Notes: generated by a model from the letters alone, not told the origin. A DNA stretch of 64,000 nt from Kitasatospora setae KM-6054 (GCF_000269985.1 NC_016109.1:4216001-4280000); one strand, 5' to 3'. Shown: positions 44,960 through 56,709, counted from the first letter of the stretch. Made by a program: numbers and translations.

Positions 44960-46142
44960 GTCCGCCGCCGCCTCTCATCAGCCAGCCGAGCTGGAACAGG
45001 GTGCCGGCGCCGTACAGGTCGCGCAGCCGGGAGATGTGCCCGGCGACGGTGCGCTCGGACAGGCCGAGCCGGGAGGCGACGGCGCGCTGGGTCAGGCCCT
45101 GGGCGAGCAGCCGGCCGACCCGGTCGGTGAGGGCGCGGGTGAGGGTGCGGGTGTCCAGGCCGTGCCAGTGGACCTGGTCGGCGCGGTCCCAGTCGCGTTC
45201 GAAACCGGCCACCAGGTAGGCGATCGCGGCGGGGTCCTCGACGAACGCGGCGCGGCTGTGGTCCTCGGCGGCGGGGATCACCGCGATCCGCCGGTCGATC
45301 ACGATCAGCCGGCGGAACGGCTCGTCCAGGACCCGCAGTTGGGCGCCGTGCTCGGTCATCGAGGTGGCGTGCCGGACCGCGCTGTCCGCGGTCAGCGCGA
45401 CCGGCTGGTAGAGCGCGCGCAGGGTGGCGCCGCGGCTGAGCATCCGCTGGTCCTGGGCGTTGGCGAGTTCGAGGACGGCGGGCGGGCGCAGGCCGGGCTG
45501 GGCGCTGAGCAGTTCGAGGCGGCAGTCGGAGACCAGTTGGGCGATCCGCAGCCGGATGTCCTCCTGGCCGTCGACGTAGACGGCCGGCCTGGTCCGGTCG
45601 GCGGGCCGGGGCACGGCGTCGTAGGCGCGGGCGAGCGGCGCGAGCGCGCCCGGCAGCCGACCGGCGTCGAGCAGCAGGCGGGTCGCGCGGGAGCGCAGGT
45701 CGGCGCCGAGGCGTTCGGCGACGGCGCGCGGGCTGATCGCGACGTAGCAGCCGTCGATCCGGTTGGGCATCACCAGGCCGATCGCCACCAGCTGGTCCAG
45801 CAGGGCCTGTTGGCGTTCCGGGCTGAGTTCCGTCCCGAGCGGGGCGGGCGCGTCGAGCGGGATCCGGCCGCCGGCGGCGAGGACGGCCAGGTAGATCCGG
45901 CTGGCGTCCTCCTCGGGCAGCCCGGCCTCCGGACCGGACGACGGACCGGCCTCCGGCCCTCCGACGGGCCCTCCGGCGGCCCCCGCGGCGGGGCCTCCGG
46001 GCGGCCGGGTGCCGTTGCGCGCGGAGTCGGTGTCGTGCGGTGCGGCGGCCCGGTCCGCGGGTCGGCCGTGCGGGTGGGACGCGCCCCCGTCCGGGTGGGA
46101 CGTAGCGGCGTCCGGGTCGGACTTCGGGTGGTCCGCTGCCAC
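44952..46142 (-). CDS. TrmB-like/LuxR regulator, array copy 1 (first gene)
   Basis: Predicted 396 residues. A disordered N-terminal tail of about 75 residues, rich in Ala, Pro, Gly and Asp, precedes ASRIYLAVLAAGGRIPLDA. Middle part LRALYQPVALTADSAV, EPFRRLIVIDRRIAVIPAAE, EDPAAIAYLVAGFERDW; HTH GLTQRAVASRLGLSERTVAG with LFQLGWLMR. GTG 46142 is preferred because GGGAG lies 8 bases upstream; GTG 46151 is the alternative. It is the first gene of the array, so the operon promoter should lie in 46143-46818. Confidence 0.78.
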   Translation of the reverse strand: MAADHPKSDPDAATSHPDGGASHPHGRPADRAAAPHDTDSARNGTRPPGGPAAGAAGGPVGGPEAGPSSGPEAGLPEEDASRIYLAVLAAGGRIPLDAPAPLGTELSPERQQALLDQLVAIGLVMPNRIDGCYVAISPRAVAERLGADLRSRATRLLLDAGRLPGALAPLARAYDAVPRPADRTRPAVYVDGQEDIRLRIAQLVSDCRLELLSAQPGLRPPAVLELANAQDQRMLSRGATLRALYQPVALTADSAVRHATSMTEHGAQLRVLDEPFRRLIVIDRRIAVIPAAEDHSRAAFVEDPAAIAYLVAGFERDWDRADQVHWHGLDTRTLTRALTDRVGRLLAQGLTQRAVASRLGLSERTVAGHISRLRDLYGAGTLFQLGWLMRGGGGRG

Positions 46143-46818
46143 GTCGAGCACTCCCTGCCGTGTTCCTCCGTTTGCGGATGATGATCCCAGCAGAGCCGTC
46201 GCGGTCGACGGCGGGAGTCACCTCCGCGCTACGGGCGCGTCCTCCGGGGCGGGTGCCAGGCACCCGGATCCCGGAGGACCCGCTCGTGTTACGCCAGCGT
46301 CATGGCGCTTCGGCGAGGCGGAGCAGCAACGCCTCACCGATCCGGTCACGGCAGCCACCACCACACGTGGCGTGCCGGCCGGTGCTCTTCCCCCCGTTGC
46401 GCAGATACGAACGCACCTGTCGCCCCCACGCGAAGAGCAAGTCGCCGACTGGGCTGCGGCTGCCCCGGACGACCTGGCGTGACTACACCTTCACAGCGCG
46501 GCGAACCCCGAACAAGTGCTCACCGGGTGCAGGTTCCCGCAAGTGCAGGAACCTGCAGCAAACGCCCCGGCGCGGTATCCGGAATGCCGCTTTCCCCGGG
46601 CATTCCCCCCCTCTGCCGAACAGGCATTCGGGGGCCGGTGGCGGGGGCGTCCGTCCGGTGGCGTCGCGGCGGCCCGGAATGTCACTGCCCCGGGACGGAA
46701 TTCGGCAATCCTTTACCGGATCCACGGATCCGGAATCGCCGACGCCGAATAACGGGCGTACCCGCAGCACCACCCGTCGGACCGCCCGCACCCGCCCCGA
46801 CCTGGGCCGGAGCCGGGA
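46143..46818. other. Upstream region of the regulator array, with gene remnant and hairpin
   Basis: About 675 bases without a clear gene. The plus-strand frame ending at 46482 reads RVTPASWRFGEAEQQRLTDP and VAQIRTHLSPPREEQ, which looks protein-like but lacks a credible start, so it may be the tail of a lost gene. A hairpin with 10-base arms TGCAGGTTCC and GGAACCTGCA lies at 46528-46557. The array promoter must be near 46150-46300. Confidence 0.4.
46528..46557. terminator. Hairpin with 10-bp arms
   Basis: TGCAGGTTCC (46528-46537) and GGAACCTGCA (46548-46557) pair perfectly around a 10-base loop. It could end the remnant frame at 46482 or the TDT transporter transcript. No T-run follows, so an operator is also possible. 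Confidence 0.4.
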
Positions 46819-47919
46819 TCAGAGCAGTCGGCCCGCCCGCAGTCCGGCCGCGGTGCGGGCCAGCGCCACCGACCAGGCGGCGAGCAGCAGCAGGTAGAGC
46901 GCGGCGGCCAGCGCGGTGAATCCGCCGAATCCGGTGTGCCGGGCCAGTGCGGTGGCGCCGGTGACGAGGGTGCCGACCGGGAAGGTGAATGCCCACCAGG
47001 TCATCGCGAACGGCATTTCGGCGCGCAGCGCCCGCAGGTTGGCGGCGAGCGCCACCGCGAGCCAGAGCAGTGCGAATCCCATCACCGCGACGCCGTACGC
47101 CCCGGCCAGGCCGCGGGCGGCCGCCGCGGCGCCGGGGCCGGCCCCGGGCAGGGCGAGCGGCAGCGCGTCGGCGAACTGGTGCACGGCGGTGGTGGACTGG
47201 CCGAGCGGGCCGAGCACCAGGAACAGCGACGGGGTCAGCACCAGCGCGGGCAGCTTGCCGTGCAGCAGGCCGCCGAGCACCACCGGCAGCAGCGCCAGGG
47301 TGGCCAGCAGGCTGGCGCCGAACATCGCCACGCACGCGTACAGCAGCGCCTGCCGGGCCGCCCCCTCGGGCAGGTGCGGCACCAGCGCGGGGCCGAGCGC
47401 GGCGGAGACCATCGGCGCGACCACCGGCAGCAGCCAGGTCGGGTTGGCCTCCAGCACGGACAGCCGGTGCCGGGTGATCATCAGGTAGGGCAGCCCGGCG
47501 GCCACCGCCAGCGCGTACGCCGTGCCGACCGTCCAGAGCAGCGCGTCCAGCGCCAGCGCGGGCCGCTCGCCGAGCACCGGGCCGCCGACGGTCAGCGCGC
47601 CGTAGCCGACGGCCAGCAGGGCCATCGGCGGGCAGCCGTAGAAGACGGCGGCGGACGGGTCGTCCAGCAGGGTGCGGCGGGCCTGCTCGCGGTGGCGGGA
47701 GAGGTGGACGGCGCGACCGGCCAGCAGGGCGGCCAGCATCAGCAGCGAGAGCGTCCAGACCGCCTCGGCGAACACCGTCCGGCCCGGGACCCGGACCGGC
47801 AGCGCGGCGGCGGCGTTGCCGGTGATCGCGGTGCCCATCACGGCGGCGTACCAGTTGGGGCCGAGCCGGGAGAGGTCGAGCGGCCGGAGGGCGGTGCGCG
47901 GGGCGAGGAGGGTGGCCAT
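46819..47919 (-). CDS. TDT-family transporter (TehA-like)
   Basis: Predicted 366 residues with about ten hydrophobic helices. Early GPNWYAAVMGTAITGNAA and the late FAMTWWAFTFPVGTLVTGAT segment are typical of the tellurite-resistance/dicarboxylate transporter family, which also includes sulfite and anion channels. ATG 47919 is the start. It is divergent from a LysR-type regulator across 70 bases, which probably controls it. Confidence 0.83.
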   Translation of the reverse strand: MATLLAPRTALRPLDLSRLGPNWYAAVMGTAITGNAAAALPVRVPGRTVFAEAVWTLSLLMLAALLAGRAVHLSRHREQARRTLLDDPSAAVFYGCPPMALLAVGYGALTVGGPVLGERPALALDALLWTVGTAYALAVAAGLPYLMITRHRLSVLEANPTWLLPVVAPMVSAALGPALVPHLPEGAARQALLYACVAMFGASLLATLALLPVVLGGLLHGKLPALVLTPSLFLVLGPLGQSTTAVHQFADALPLALPGAGPGAAAAARGLAGAYGVAVMGFALLWLAVALAANLRALRAEMPFAMTWWAFTFPVGTLVTGATALARHTGFGGFTALAAALYLLLLAAWSVALARTAAGLRAGRLL

Positions 47920-47989
47920 GGCTCCAGCCTGGGCCGGTTCCGGGGGCGGCGGTAGCGACCCGTCCGCTATGAGGGCATAGCCTGGGCCT

Positions 47990-48961
47990 ATGGCCCTCTC
48001 CCCGCACGTCCCGGAACTCGGCGCCCTGGAGCTGCTGCTCGCCGTGGCCCGGCTGGGCAGCGTCGGCCGGGCCGCCGCCGAGCTGGGCGTCAGCCAGCCC
48101 GCCGCCAGCGCCCGGATCAAGGGCATGGAGCGGCAGATCGGGGTCGCCCTGCTGGAGCGCTCGCCGCGCGGCTCCCGGCCGACCGAGGCGGGCCGGTTGG
48201 TGGTCGAGTGGGCCCGGCAGGTGGTCGAGGCCGCGCAGGCGCTGGACGCCGGGATCGACGCGCTGCGCGGCCGCCGGGACGCCCGGCTGCGGGTGGTGGC
48301 CAGCCTGACCGTCGCCGAGTACCTGATGCCCGGCTGGCTGCTCGCCCTGCACGGGGCCAGCCCGGGCACCGCCGTCACCCTGCGCACCGCCAACTCGCAC
48401 GACGTCGCCGCCCAGGTGCTGGCCGGCGAGGCCGACCTGGGCTTCGTCGAGGGCACCTCCACCCCGCCCGGCCTGTCCGGCGCGGTGGTGGCCGCCGACC
48501 GGCTGGTCGTGGTGGTCTCCCCCGAGCACCGCTGGGCCCGCCGCCGCACCCCGGTCACCGGCGCCGAGCTGGCCGCCACCCCGCTGGTGCTGCGCGAGGT
48601 CGGCTCCGGCACCCGCGAGGTGCTGGAGGAGGCGCTCGCCCCGTACGGCGGCCCGGCCGCGCCCCGGCTGGAGCTGGCCTCCTCGACGGCGCTCAAGGCG
48701 GCCGCGATGACCGGCGCGGACCCGGTCTGCCTGAGCGAGCTGGCGGTGACCGAGGAGCTGGCCACCCGCCGGCTGGTCGCCGTCCCGCTGGCGGGAGTGG
48801 AGCTGCAGCGCCCGCTGCGCGCGGTCTGGCCGGCCGGCCAGCGCCCGGCCGGCCCGGCCCGGCAGCTGCTCGGCCTGACCCGGGCGCCCGCGCCGACGCC
48901 GCCCGGGCCGCCTCCGCATACCCCCGCCCCGGCGCCCGCGCGGCCCCCGCGGAAGAACTGA
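47990..48961 (+). CDS. LysR-family transcriptional regulator
   Basis: Predicted 323 residues. The winged HTH is near the N-terminus (LELLLAVARLGSVGRAAAEL, GVSQPAASARIKGMERQIGV). The effector domain follows (VVASLTVAEYLMPGWLLALH, GEADLGFVEG, PLVLREVGSGTREVLEEAL). The tail is Pro/Arg-rich. Divergent position next to the TDT transporter suggests it responds to that transporter's substrate. Confidence 0.9.
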   Translation: MALSPHVPELGALELLLAVARLGSVGRAAAELGVSQPAASARIKGMERQIGVALLERSPRGSRPTEAGRLVVEWARQVVEAAQALDAGIDALRGRRDARLRVVASLTVAEYLMPGWLLALHGASPGTAVTLRTANSHDVAAQVLAGEADLGFVEGTSTPPGLSGAVVAADRLVVVVSPEHRWARRRTPVTGAELAATPLVLREVGSGTREVLEEALAPYGGPAAPRLELASSTALKAAAMTGADPVCLSELAVTEELATRRLVAVPLAGVELQRPLRAVWPAGQRPAGPARQLLGLTRAPAPTPPGPPPHTPAPAPARPPRKN

Positions 48962-48980
48962 GCGTGAAGCCTTCGTTAAA

Positions 48981-49001
48981 GTTGAGCGGAATAGACTCAA
49001 C
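48981..49001. promoter_or_regulatory. HAIR operator of clpB (HspR site)
   Basis: GTTGAGC-N7-ACTCAAC is a near-perfect HspR inverted repeat, 53-73 bases before the clpB start. It shares TAAAGTTGAGCGG with dnaK site 1. A -10-like hexamer TAGACT (48992-48997) lies inside the operator, so HspR binding would cover the promoter. Confidence 0.88.
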
Positions 49002-49053
49002 TTCGTGCATGCTGTAGTCAGCAGACCCGTACCAGTCCCGAGCCGAAAGGGGT

Positions 49054-51666
<2,613 letters not shown>

Positions 51667-51675
51667 CGCCCGGTC

Positions 51676-51705
51676 GGCGGGCGGGTCCCCCGGGGCCCGC
51701 CCGCC
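51676..51705 (+). terminator. Hairpin terminator after clpB
   Basis: GGCGGGCGGG (51676-51685) pairs with CCCGCCCGCC (51696-51705). It lies 10 bases after the clpB stop, between converging genes. Confidence 0.7.
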
Positions 51706-51720
51706 GAACCGCGTCCGGCC

Positions 51721-52632
51721 TCAGGAGCCGCCGTTGGCCAGGATCCGCGCGTACTGCCTGGCCTGCTCGGCGAGCGACTGCCGGAGCGGCTCCAGCTCGT
51801 CGGCGTGCCGCTCGACCTGCTCGCGCTGGTAGCCGGCCAGCACCGCGAACCAGGTGCCGGCCAGGCCGGTCTCGGCGGTGCAGCGGGCGTCGGCCTCGGC
51901 CGCGGTCCGCTCCTGCGCGCTGACCTCGGCGCCCGCGCCCTGGTACGTCCGGGCCAGCGCCTGCGGGTCCTCGGCCGGGACGCCGACCCGGCCCATGCAC
52001 TCCCGCCAGGCCGCCGTCGCCGCCACCACCCGGCCGTCCAGCGCGGTGACCTGGAGGGACTCCCCGTACAGCCGCTGGTACAGGTCGGAGCTCTTCGGGG
52101 CGGCCGAGCTGATCCTCCCCAGGCTCCGGCGGGTGCAGTCGTCGCTCGCGCTCCGCTCGTCCGCCGGCACCTGCCGGCGCGGGGCCGGCCCGGCCGCCGA
52201 CGCGGCCGGCCGGGGGCTGCGGAAGCCGGCCGTCGCCGCGTCCGCCCCGAGGTAGCCGAACGCGCCCGCGACCGCGCCGCCCGCACCGCCCCCGGACGGG
52301 GCCTCGAAGCTGTCCGCCGGGGTGTACGAGGAGTACCCGGCCTCCCGCATGCACCGCCCGATCAGCAACTGGAGCGCCTGGAAGCGCTGCTGCACCAGCT
52401 CGTCGCCGCTGCCGTACGCGGCCAGCGGCAGGCCGGTCAGCCCGGTCCTGGCGTCCGCCGGGGCGGCCGGGGCGGCGGCGATCGACGGCGAGGGCAGGCC
52501 GCGGCCGCCGGGCGTCCCCCCGGCGGACGAGGTGCAGCCCGCCAGCAGCAGGCCCGCCGCGGCGGCCGCGACGGCCACCGCCAGGGCCCCGCCGGCGCGC
52601 CGACCCCTACCGGAACCACTGCGTACCGTCAT
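51721..52632 (-). CDS. Lipoprotein of unknown function
   Basis: Predicted 303 residues. Basic start RGRRAGG, a hydrophobic helix and the lipobox LLAGC with Cys33 indicate a lipid-anchored surface protein. Two short Cys-containing segments, LLIGRCMREAGYSS and WRECMGRVGV, recur in actinobacterial lipoproteins of unknown role. The C-terminus is an amphipathic helix (QREQVERHADELEPLRQSL). It converges with clpB. Confidence 0.75.
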   Translation of the reverse strand: MTVRSGSGRGRRAGGALAVAVAAAAAGLLLAGCTSSAGGTPGGRGLPSPSIAAAPAAPADARTGLTGLPLAAYGSGDELVQQRFQALQLLIGRCMREAGYSSYTPADSFEAPSGGGAGGAVAGAFGYLGADAATAGFRSPRPAASAAGPAPRRQVPADERSASDDCTRRSLGRISSAAPKSSDLYQRLYGESLQVTALDGRVVAATAAWRECMGRVGVPAEDPQALARTYQGAGAEVSAQERTAAEADARCTAETGLAGTWFAVLAGYQREQVERHADELEPLRQSLAEQARQYARILANGGS

Positions 52633-52937
52633 GCGCTCCCCCAGCCGTGCGGTGCCGCCGGCCTGCGGCGCTCCCCTGCGCCACGGCCCGCGACGGATCC
52701 GGTCGGACGCTAACCGCCCGCCCCGGCGGTCGCAACTCCCGCACCTCCCGGGCGTGCTGAGCACCCGTCCGGGGGACCCCCGCCCGGGAGGCTCCGGACC
52801 GCCCCGGAACGGCTTGCCCGGACACGGTCACGAGCCGGGGCACACCCTGTGCCACGGGCCCCGAATGAGGCAGGATGGTGCCAGGAGAGGCGGCCCCCCA
52901 TCGGCAGCCGACCGTGCACCGTGAAAGGGACACCCCC

Positions 52938-53486
52938 GTGAGCATCGACCCGTCGTCCATCCCGTCCTTCGGCCTGCCGCAGCCGCCGCAGGGTGGCACT
53001 CCGGCCGGTCCGCCGCCCGTGATCGTCCCGAACCAGGACCTGGTCGCCCAGCTGCTCGACCAGATGCAGCTCAAGCACGTGGTGGACGAGGAGGGCGACC
53101 TCACCGCCCCCTGGGAGAACTTCCGCGTCTACTACATGTTCCGCGGTGACCAGAAGGAGCTGTTCGCGGTCCGGGCGTTCTACGACCGCGCGTTCACCTC
53201 GGAGCAGAAGCCCGAGGTGCTCGCGATGATCGACGAGTGGAACCGCGAGACCCTGTGGCCCAAGGTCTACACGCACACCCACGACGGCGTGATCCGGCTG
53301 ATCGGCGAGTCGCAGATGATCGTCGGCGGCGGCGTCAACCCGGACTTCTTCGTCGGCACCACCGCCAACTGGACCGAGGCCGCGGTCGGCTTCGAGCGTT
53401 GGATGGCCGAGCGCCTGGACGGCACCGCCGAGGAGGCCGACGGCGAGGCCGCCGCCGCCGAGGAGAAGCCGGCCGACGAGAGCTGA
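52938..53486 (+). CDS. YbjN-domain protein
   Basis: Predicted 182 residues, acidic and soluble. NQDLVAQLLDQMQLKHVVDE followed by a two-layer alpha/beta region (VYYMFRGDQKELFAVRAFYD, VLAMIDEWNRETLWPKVY) matches the YbjN/bacterial sensory-transduction-regulator fold. The start is GTG 52938, not the upstream frame. The tail is rich in Glu and Ala. The role is not known in detail. Confidence 0.8.
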   Translation: MSIDPSSIPSFGLPQPPQGGTPAGPPPVIVPNQDLVAQLLDQMQLKHVVDEEGDLTAPWENFRVYYMFRGDQKELFAVRAFYDRAFTSEQKPEVLAMIDEWNRETLWPKVYTHTHDGVIRLIGESQMIVGGGVNPDFFVGTTANWTEAAVGFERWMAERLDGTAEEADGEAAAAEEKPADES

Positions 53487-53507
53487 GCCGCTCCCCCGTC
53501 CCCCGGT

Positions 53508-53540
53508 CGGGCCCGGCACCCCGCGCGGGTGCCGGGCCCG
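53508..53540 (+). terminator. Hairpin terminator after YbjN gene
   Basis: Perfect 14-base arms CGGGCCCGGCACCC (53508-53521) and GGGTGCCGGGCCCG (53527-53540) around a 5-base loop, 22 bases after the stop. Confidence 0.8.
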
Positions 53541-53676
53541 GCCGTTCTCCGCGCTCGGGCGGCGCACCGGGCCCGGTCCCCACGGCCCGCCCGGGCCCGG
53601 CCCCGGACAGGACGCCCTTGGCGTCCGCCGCGCACCCCGGGATGATGGCCCCACCACCGTTCGCGAGGAGCCACCG

Positions 53677-54846
53677 ATGAGCACGAGGCCGCTGCTGAAC
53701 CGCAGTCTGGCGGGCATGGGGACGACCATCTTCGCCGAGATGTCCGCGCTGGCCACCGCCACCGGCGCGATCAACCTCGGCCAGGGCTTCCCCGACACCG
53801 ACGGACCGCGCGAGATCGCCGAAGCCGCCGCCCGGGCCGTCCTGGAGGGCCGCGGCAACCAGTACCCGCCCGGCCCCGGCATCCCCGAACTGCGCACCGC
53901 CATCGCCGAACACCAGCACCGCTTCTACGGGTTGTCCTACGACCCGGACACCGAGGTGCTGGTCACCGCCGGCGCCACCGAGGCGCTCGCCGCCGCGCTG
54001 CTCGCCCTGCTGGAGCCCGGCGACGAGGTGATCGCCTTCGAGCCGTTCTACGACTCGTACGCCGCCTGCATCGCGATGGCCGGCGCCAAGCGCGTCCCGC
54101 TCACCCTGCGCGCCCCCGCCTTCCGGCCCGACCTCGACGAGCTGCGCGCCCTGATCACCCCGCGCACCCGGCTGCTGCTGGTCAACACCCCGCACAACCC
54201 CACCGGCACCGTCCTCACCCCCGAGGAGCTCGCCGCCATCGCCGAACTCGCCGTCGAGCACGACCTGCTGGTGATCACCGACGAGGTCTACGAGCACCTG
54301 GTCTTCACCGGCGCCCACCACCCGCTCGCCGCCCTGCCCGGCATGCGCGAGCGCACCGTCTCGATCTCCTCGGCCGGCAAGACCTTCTCCTTCACCGGCT
54401 GGAAGGTCGGCTGGGTCACCGCCTCCCCCGCCCTGGTGGCCGCCGTCCGCACCGCCAAGCAGTACCTCACCTACGTCAGCGCCGGCCCGTTCCAGTACGC
54501 CGTCGCCGAGGCCCTGCGGCTGCCCGACGCCTACTACGCCGACTTCCGCGCCGACCTGCACCGCAAGCGCGACCTGCTCGCCGCCGGCCTCGCCGCGGCC
54601 GGCTTCGGGGTGCACGAGCCGCAGGGCACGTACTTCATCACCACCGACATCACCCCGCTCGGCGAGAAGGACGGCCTGGAGTTCTGCCGCACCCTGCCCG
54701 CGCGCTGCGGCGTGGTCGCCGTCCCCAACGTCGTCTTCTACGACGACGCCGAGGCCGGCCGGAGCCTCGTGCGGTTCGCCTTCTGCAAGAGGGTCCGGGT
54801 GATCGAGGAGGCCGTCAGCCGGCTGGGCACCCTGCGCGCGGGCTGA
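53677..54846 (+). CDS. PLP-dependent aminotransferase (DapC/kynurenine-type)
   Basis: Predicted 389 residues, class I/II fold. Visible features: INLGQGFPDTDGP at the start, GNQYPPGPGIPELR, VTAGATEALAAAL, NTPHNPTG, ITDEVYEHLVF with the PLP Asp/Tyr, and the PLP lysine Lys235 in SSAGKTFSFTGWKVGW, then RVSF-like RFAFCK at the end. The GQGFPD start is common to N-succinyldiaminopimelate aminotransferases and kynurenine/methionine aminotransferases, so lysine biosynthesis is likely but not certain. Confidence 0.88.
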   Translation: MSTRPLLNRSLAGMGTTIFAEMSALATATGAINLGQGFPDTDGPREIAEAAARAVLEGRGNQYPPGPGIPELRTAIAEHQHRFYGLSYDPDTEVLVTAGATEALAAALLALLEPGDEVIAFEPFYDSYAACIAMAGAKRVPLTLRAPAFRPDLDELRALITPRTRLLLVNTPHNPTGTVLTPEELAAIAELAVEHDLLVITDEVYEHLVFTGAHHPLAALPGMRERTVSISSAGKTFSFTGWKVGWVTASPALVAAVRTAKQYLTYVSAGPFQYAVAEALRLPDAYYADFRADLHRKRDLLAAGLAAAGFGVHEPQGTYFITTDITPLGEKDGLEFCRTLPARCGVVAVPNVVFYDDAEAGRSLVRFAFCKRVRVIEEAVSRLGTLRAG

Positions 54847-54896
54847 CCCGGGCCCCGGGCCGGGGCCGGTCCGGGGGCCTGCGGCGGGCCTGTGGC

Positions 54897-55134
54897 GGGC
54901 TGGTGGACGCCGTGCAGCAGCCCGAGGGTCAGGAAGTCCGCGCAGACGCAGTCGACCTCCCCGTCCGCCGTGTACGGCTCGCGCGGGTCGATCGCGATCG
55001 CGGTCGCCTTGTCCGCGCACTCCCGGAACGGCCCGTGGACCTCCTCGAACGGCAGGACCGGCGAGAGGTCGTGGTGCTCCGGCGCCGCCGTCCGCGGCGC
55101 GTCCTCGGCCCGGTGCGGGGCGGGAGTCCGTCAC
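54897..55134 (-). pseudogene. Probable gene remnant, frameshifted
   Basis: One minus-strand frame reads EHHDLSPVLPFEEVHGPFRE and continues with DKATAIAIDPREPYTADG, ending LGLLHGVHQP. This looks like real protein, but the frame has no start codon of its own and runs on without a natural stop into the opposite strand of the aminotransferase gene. A GTG near 55134 opens a neighbouring frame, so a frameshift is likely. Confidence 0.35.
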
Positions 55135-55179
55135 GGAGCGGCGTGGTGCGGCGGCTTCCTTCCGGGGGCGGAGGGGCGG

Positions 55180-55575
55180 TCAGGACCAGAGCAGGTCGAC
55201 CCAGTCGGGCGGCGGGGCCTCCGGGTCGGGCGGGACCGGCGGCTCCGGCCGGTCACCGAAGAGGTGGTCGAAGACACCCCGCAGGTAGTCGTACAGGCGC
55301 GCCTCGTCCTCGAAGGCGACCCTGGTCAGCCGGGACCAGTCGATGACGTCGCACGGCCGCTCCCGCAGCAGGTACTCGAACGCCTCCCGCAGGTGCCGCC
55401 CGAACACCGGCCCTACCCGCCTCGTGTCCGCCCGGTACTCGGGCAGGTCCCGGACGAACTCGTGCGACAGGGCGTACCGGAAGAACGCCTCGACCCCCGG
55501 GTCGGTGGCGTGGTGCGGGAGGTCGGACGGCCGGAAGCCCACGGGTTCCCCTTCTGGCGGCAGTTCGAGCGACAC
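55180..55575 (-). CDS. Conserved-looking hypothetical protein
   Basis: Predicted 131 residues. GTG 55575 is chosen because GGAGGGGG lies just upstream; longer frames reach into low-complexity DNA. The protein contains DPGVEAFFRYALSHEFVRDL, FGRHLREAFEYLLRERPCDV and ARLYDYLRGVFDHLFGDR, ending in a Pro-rich PDWVDLLWS tail. It appears helical and soluble. No family recognised. Confidence 0.6.
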   Translation of the reverse strand: MSLELPPEGEPVGFRPSDLPHHATDPGVEAFFRYALSHEFVRDLPEYRADTRRVGPVFGRHLREAFEYLLRERPCDVIDWSRLTRVAFEDEARLYDYLRGVFDHLFGDRPEPPVPPDPEAPPPDWVDLLWS

Positions 55576-56046
55576 GTCGCCCCCTCCCCCGAGCACGGGC
55601 ACCCCCGTGATGCCCGCCGTCCAGGACGATCCGCCGGCTCCGGCGGTTCCGAACGGATGGACGGACGGGCGAGCGGGCGGGCGGACGAGAGGGCGGGCGG
55701 ACGAACCGGCGGGCGGGAGCGGGTGGGAGCGGGGGTGCGGGCGGTGCGCCACCGGCGTGCACGGCGCGCGATACCCGCGCATGGGCGTGCGCCGGGCAGA
55801 GTGCAACTCGGGACCGATCACACCCAGTCGGACACAGGCCCCAGAACGGTGAATGAGTGCCAAACATGGGTAAATCCCCGACGGACCCGGAGAATTCGTG
55901 CTTCTCTGCTGCTGAATCTCCAGCCGGAATCCTTCCTTCCACGGTCGGCCGCGCCCCGGATCGGACAGTCTCGAACAGCCTCACGGATGAGGGGCGGACT
56001 CCGGTCACAGCGGGGGCGCGCACGGAGCTGAAACGCGGAGCCGAGC
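55576..56046. other. Gene-free region with low-complexity stretch
   Basis: The part 55650-55745 is a simple G/A/C repeat of GGGCGG-like units. The part 55860-56000 is more AT-balanced and likely carries the promoter of the DUF2617 gene. No gene supported. Confidence 0.4.
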
Positions 56047-56709
56047 ATGCTCACCACCCTGCAGACCTCCTACACGGACACCCGCGCCGGCGACCTGGCC
56101 TGGCAGCTGGGCGGCGAACCGCTGCCCGCGCTGGCCGTCCGCGACCTCAGACTCGACGCGGCCTCCGGCGCCCCGGCCGGCGTCCGCGGCACCCTCCAGC
56201 TGCGGCTGCTGGGCGCCTCGCACCAGGTGGTGCTGGCGGCCGGCCCGGGCGACTGCCTGGAGACGGTGGCCTGCCTGCCCGGCCGCCGCACCCCGCTGCC
56301 CGCCCGGGTCGCGGAGCAGGTGGCCGGCTGGGAGTACGAGTTCGCCGCCCGGATCGAGGAGCTGCCGCCGCACGTGTTCGCGGCCCGCGCCCAGGAGCTG
56401 CTGGCCCTGGTCGAGGGCCACCCGCGGGCGCTGGCGGGCGTCTTCCCGGGCGACCCGAGCGCCTTCACCGCGCTGGTCGCGCACTGCGAGGACCGCCGGG
56501 TGCACTGGCGGACCTGGCACGCCTACCCGCAGGAGGGCCGGCTGGTCTGCACCCGTTCCTCGCTCTCGCTGCCCGCGGCCGGGTGGGCCGTCCCGGAGGA
56601 CGCCACGACGGCCCTCCCGGCGACCGTCCCGGCCGGGGCGCGGGAGGCGGTGCCGGCGGCGGTGCCGGCGGCGGTGCCGACGGCGGAACCGGCCCGGGCC
56701 GCCCGGTGA
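56047..56709 (+). CDS. DUF2617-family protein
   Basis: Predicted 220 residues. LRLLGASHQVVLAAG and WEYEFAARIEELPPHVFAAR, RALAGVFPGDPSAFTAL and VHWRTWHAYPQEGRLVCTRS match the actinobacterial DUF2617 family, usually found just upstream of a spermidine-synthase-like gene, as here. The C-terminus is an Ala/Pro/Val repeat tail. Function unknown. Confidence 0.8.
   Translation: MLTTLQTSYTDTRAGDLAWQLGGEPLPALAVRDLRLDAASGAPAGVRGTLQLRLLGASHQVVLAAGPGDCLETVACLPGRRTPLPARVAEQVAGWEYEFAARIEELPPHVFAARAQELLALVEGHPRALAGVFPGDPSAFTALVAHCEDRRVHWRTWHAYPQEGRLVCTRSSLSLPAAGWAVPEDATTALPATVPAGAREAVPAAVPAAVPTAEPARAAR

Noticed and set aside
55650..55745. Repeat-rich G/C/A stretch considered as CRISPR or functional repeat
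   Set aside because: Units are short, irregular and without spacers; it is simple low-complexity DNA. No CRISPR array was seen anywhere in the window.
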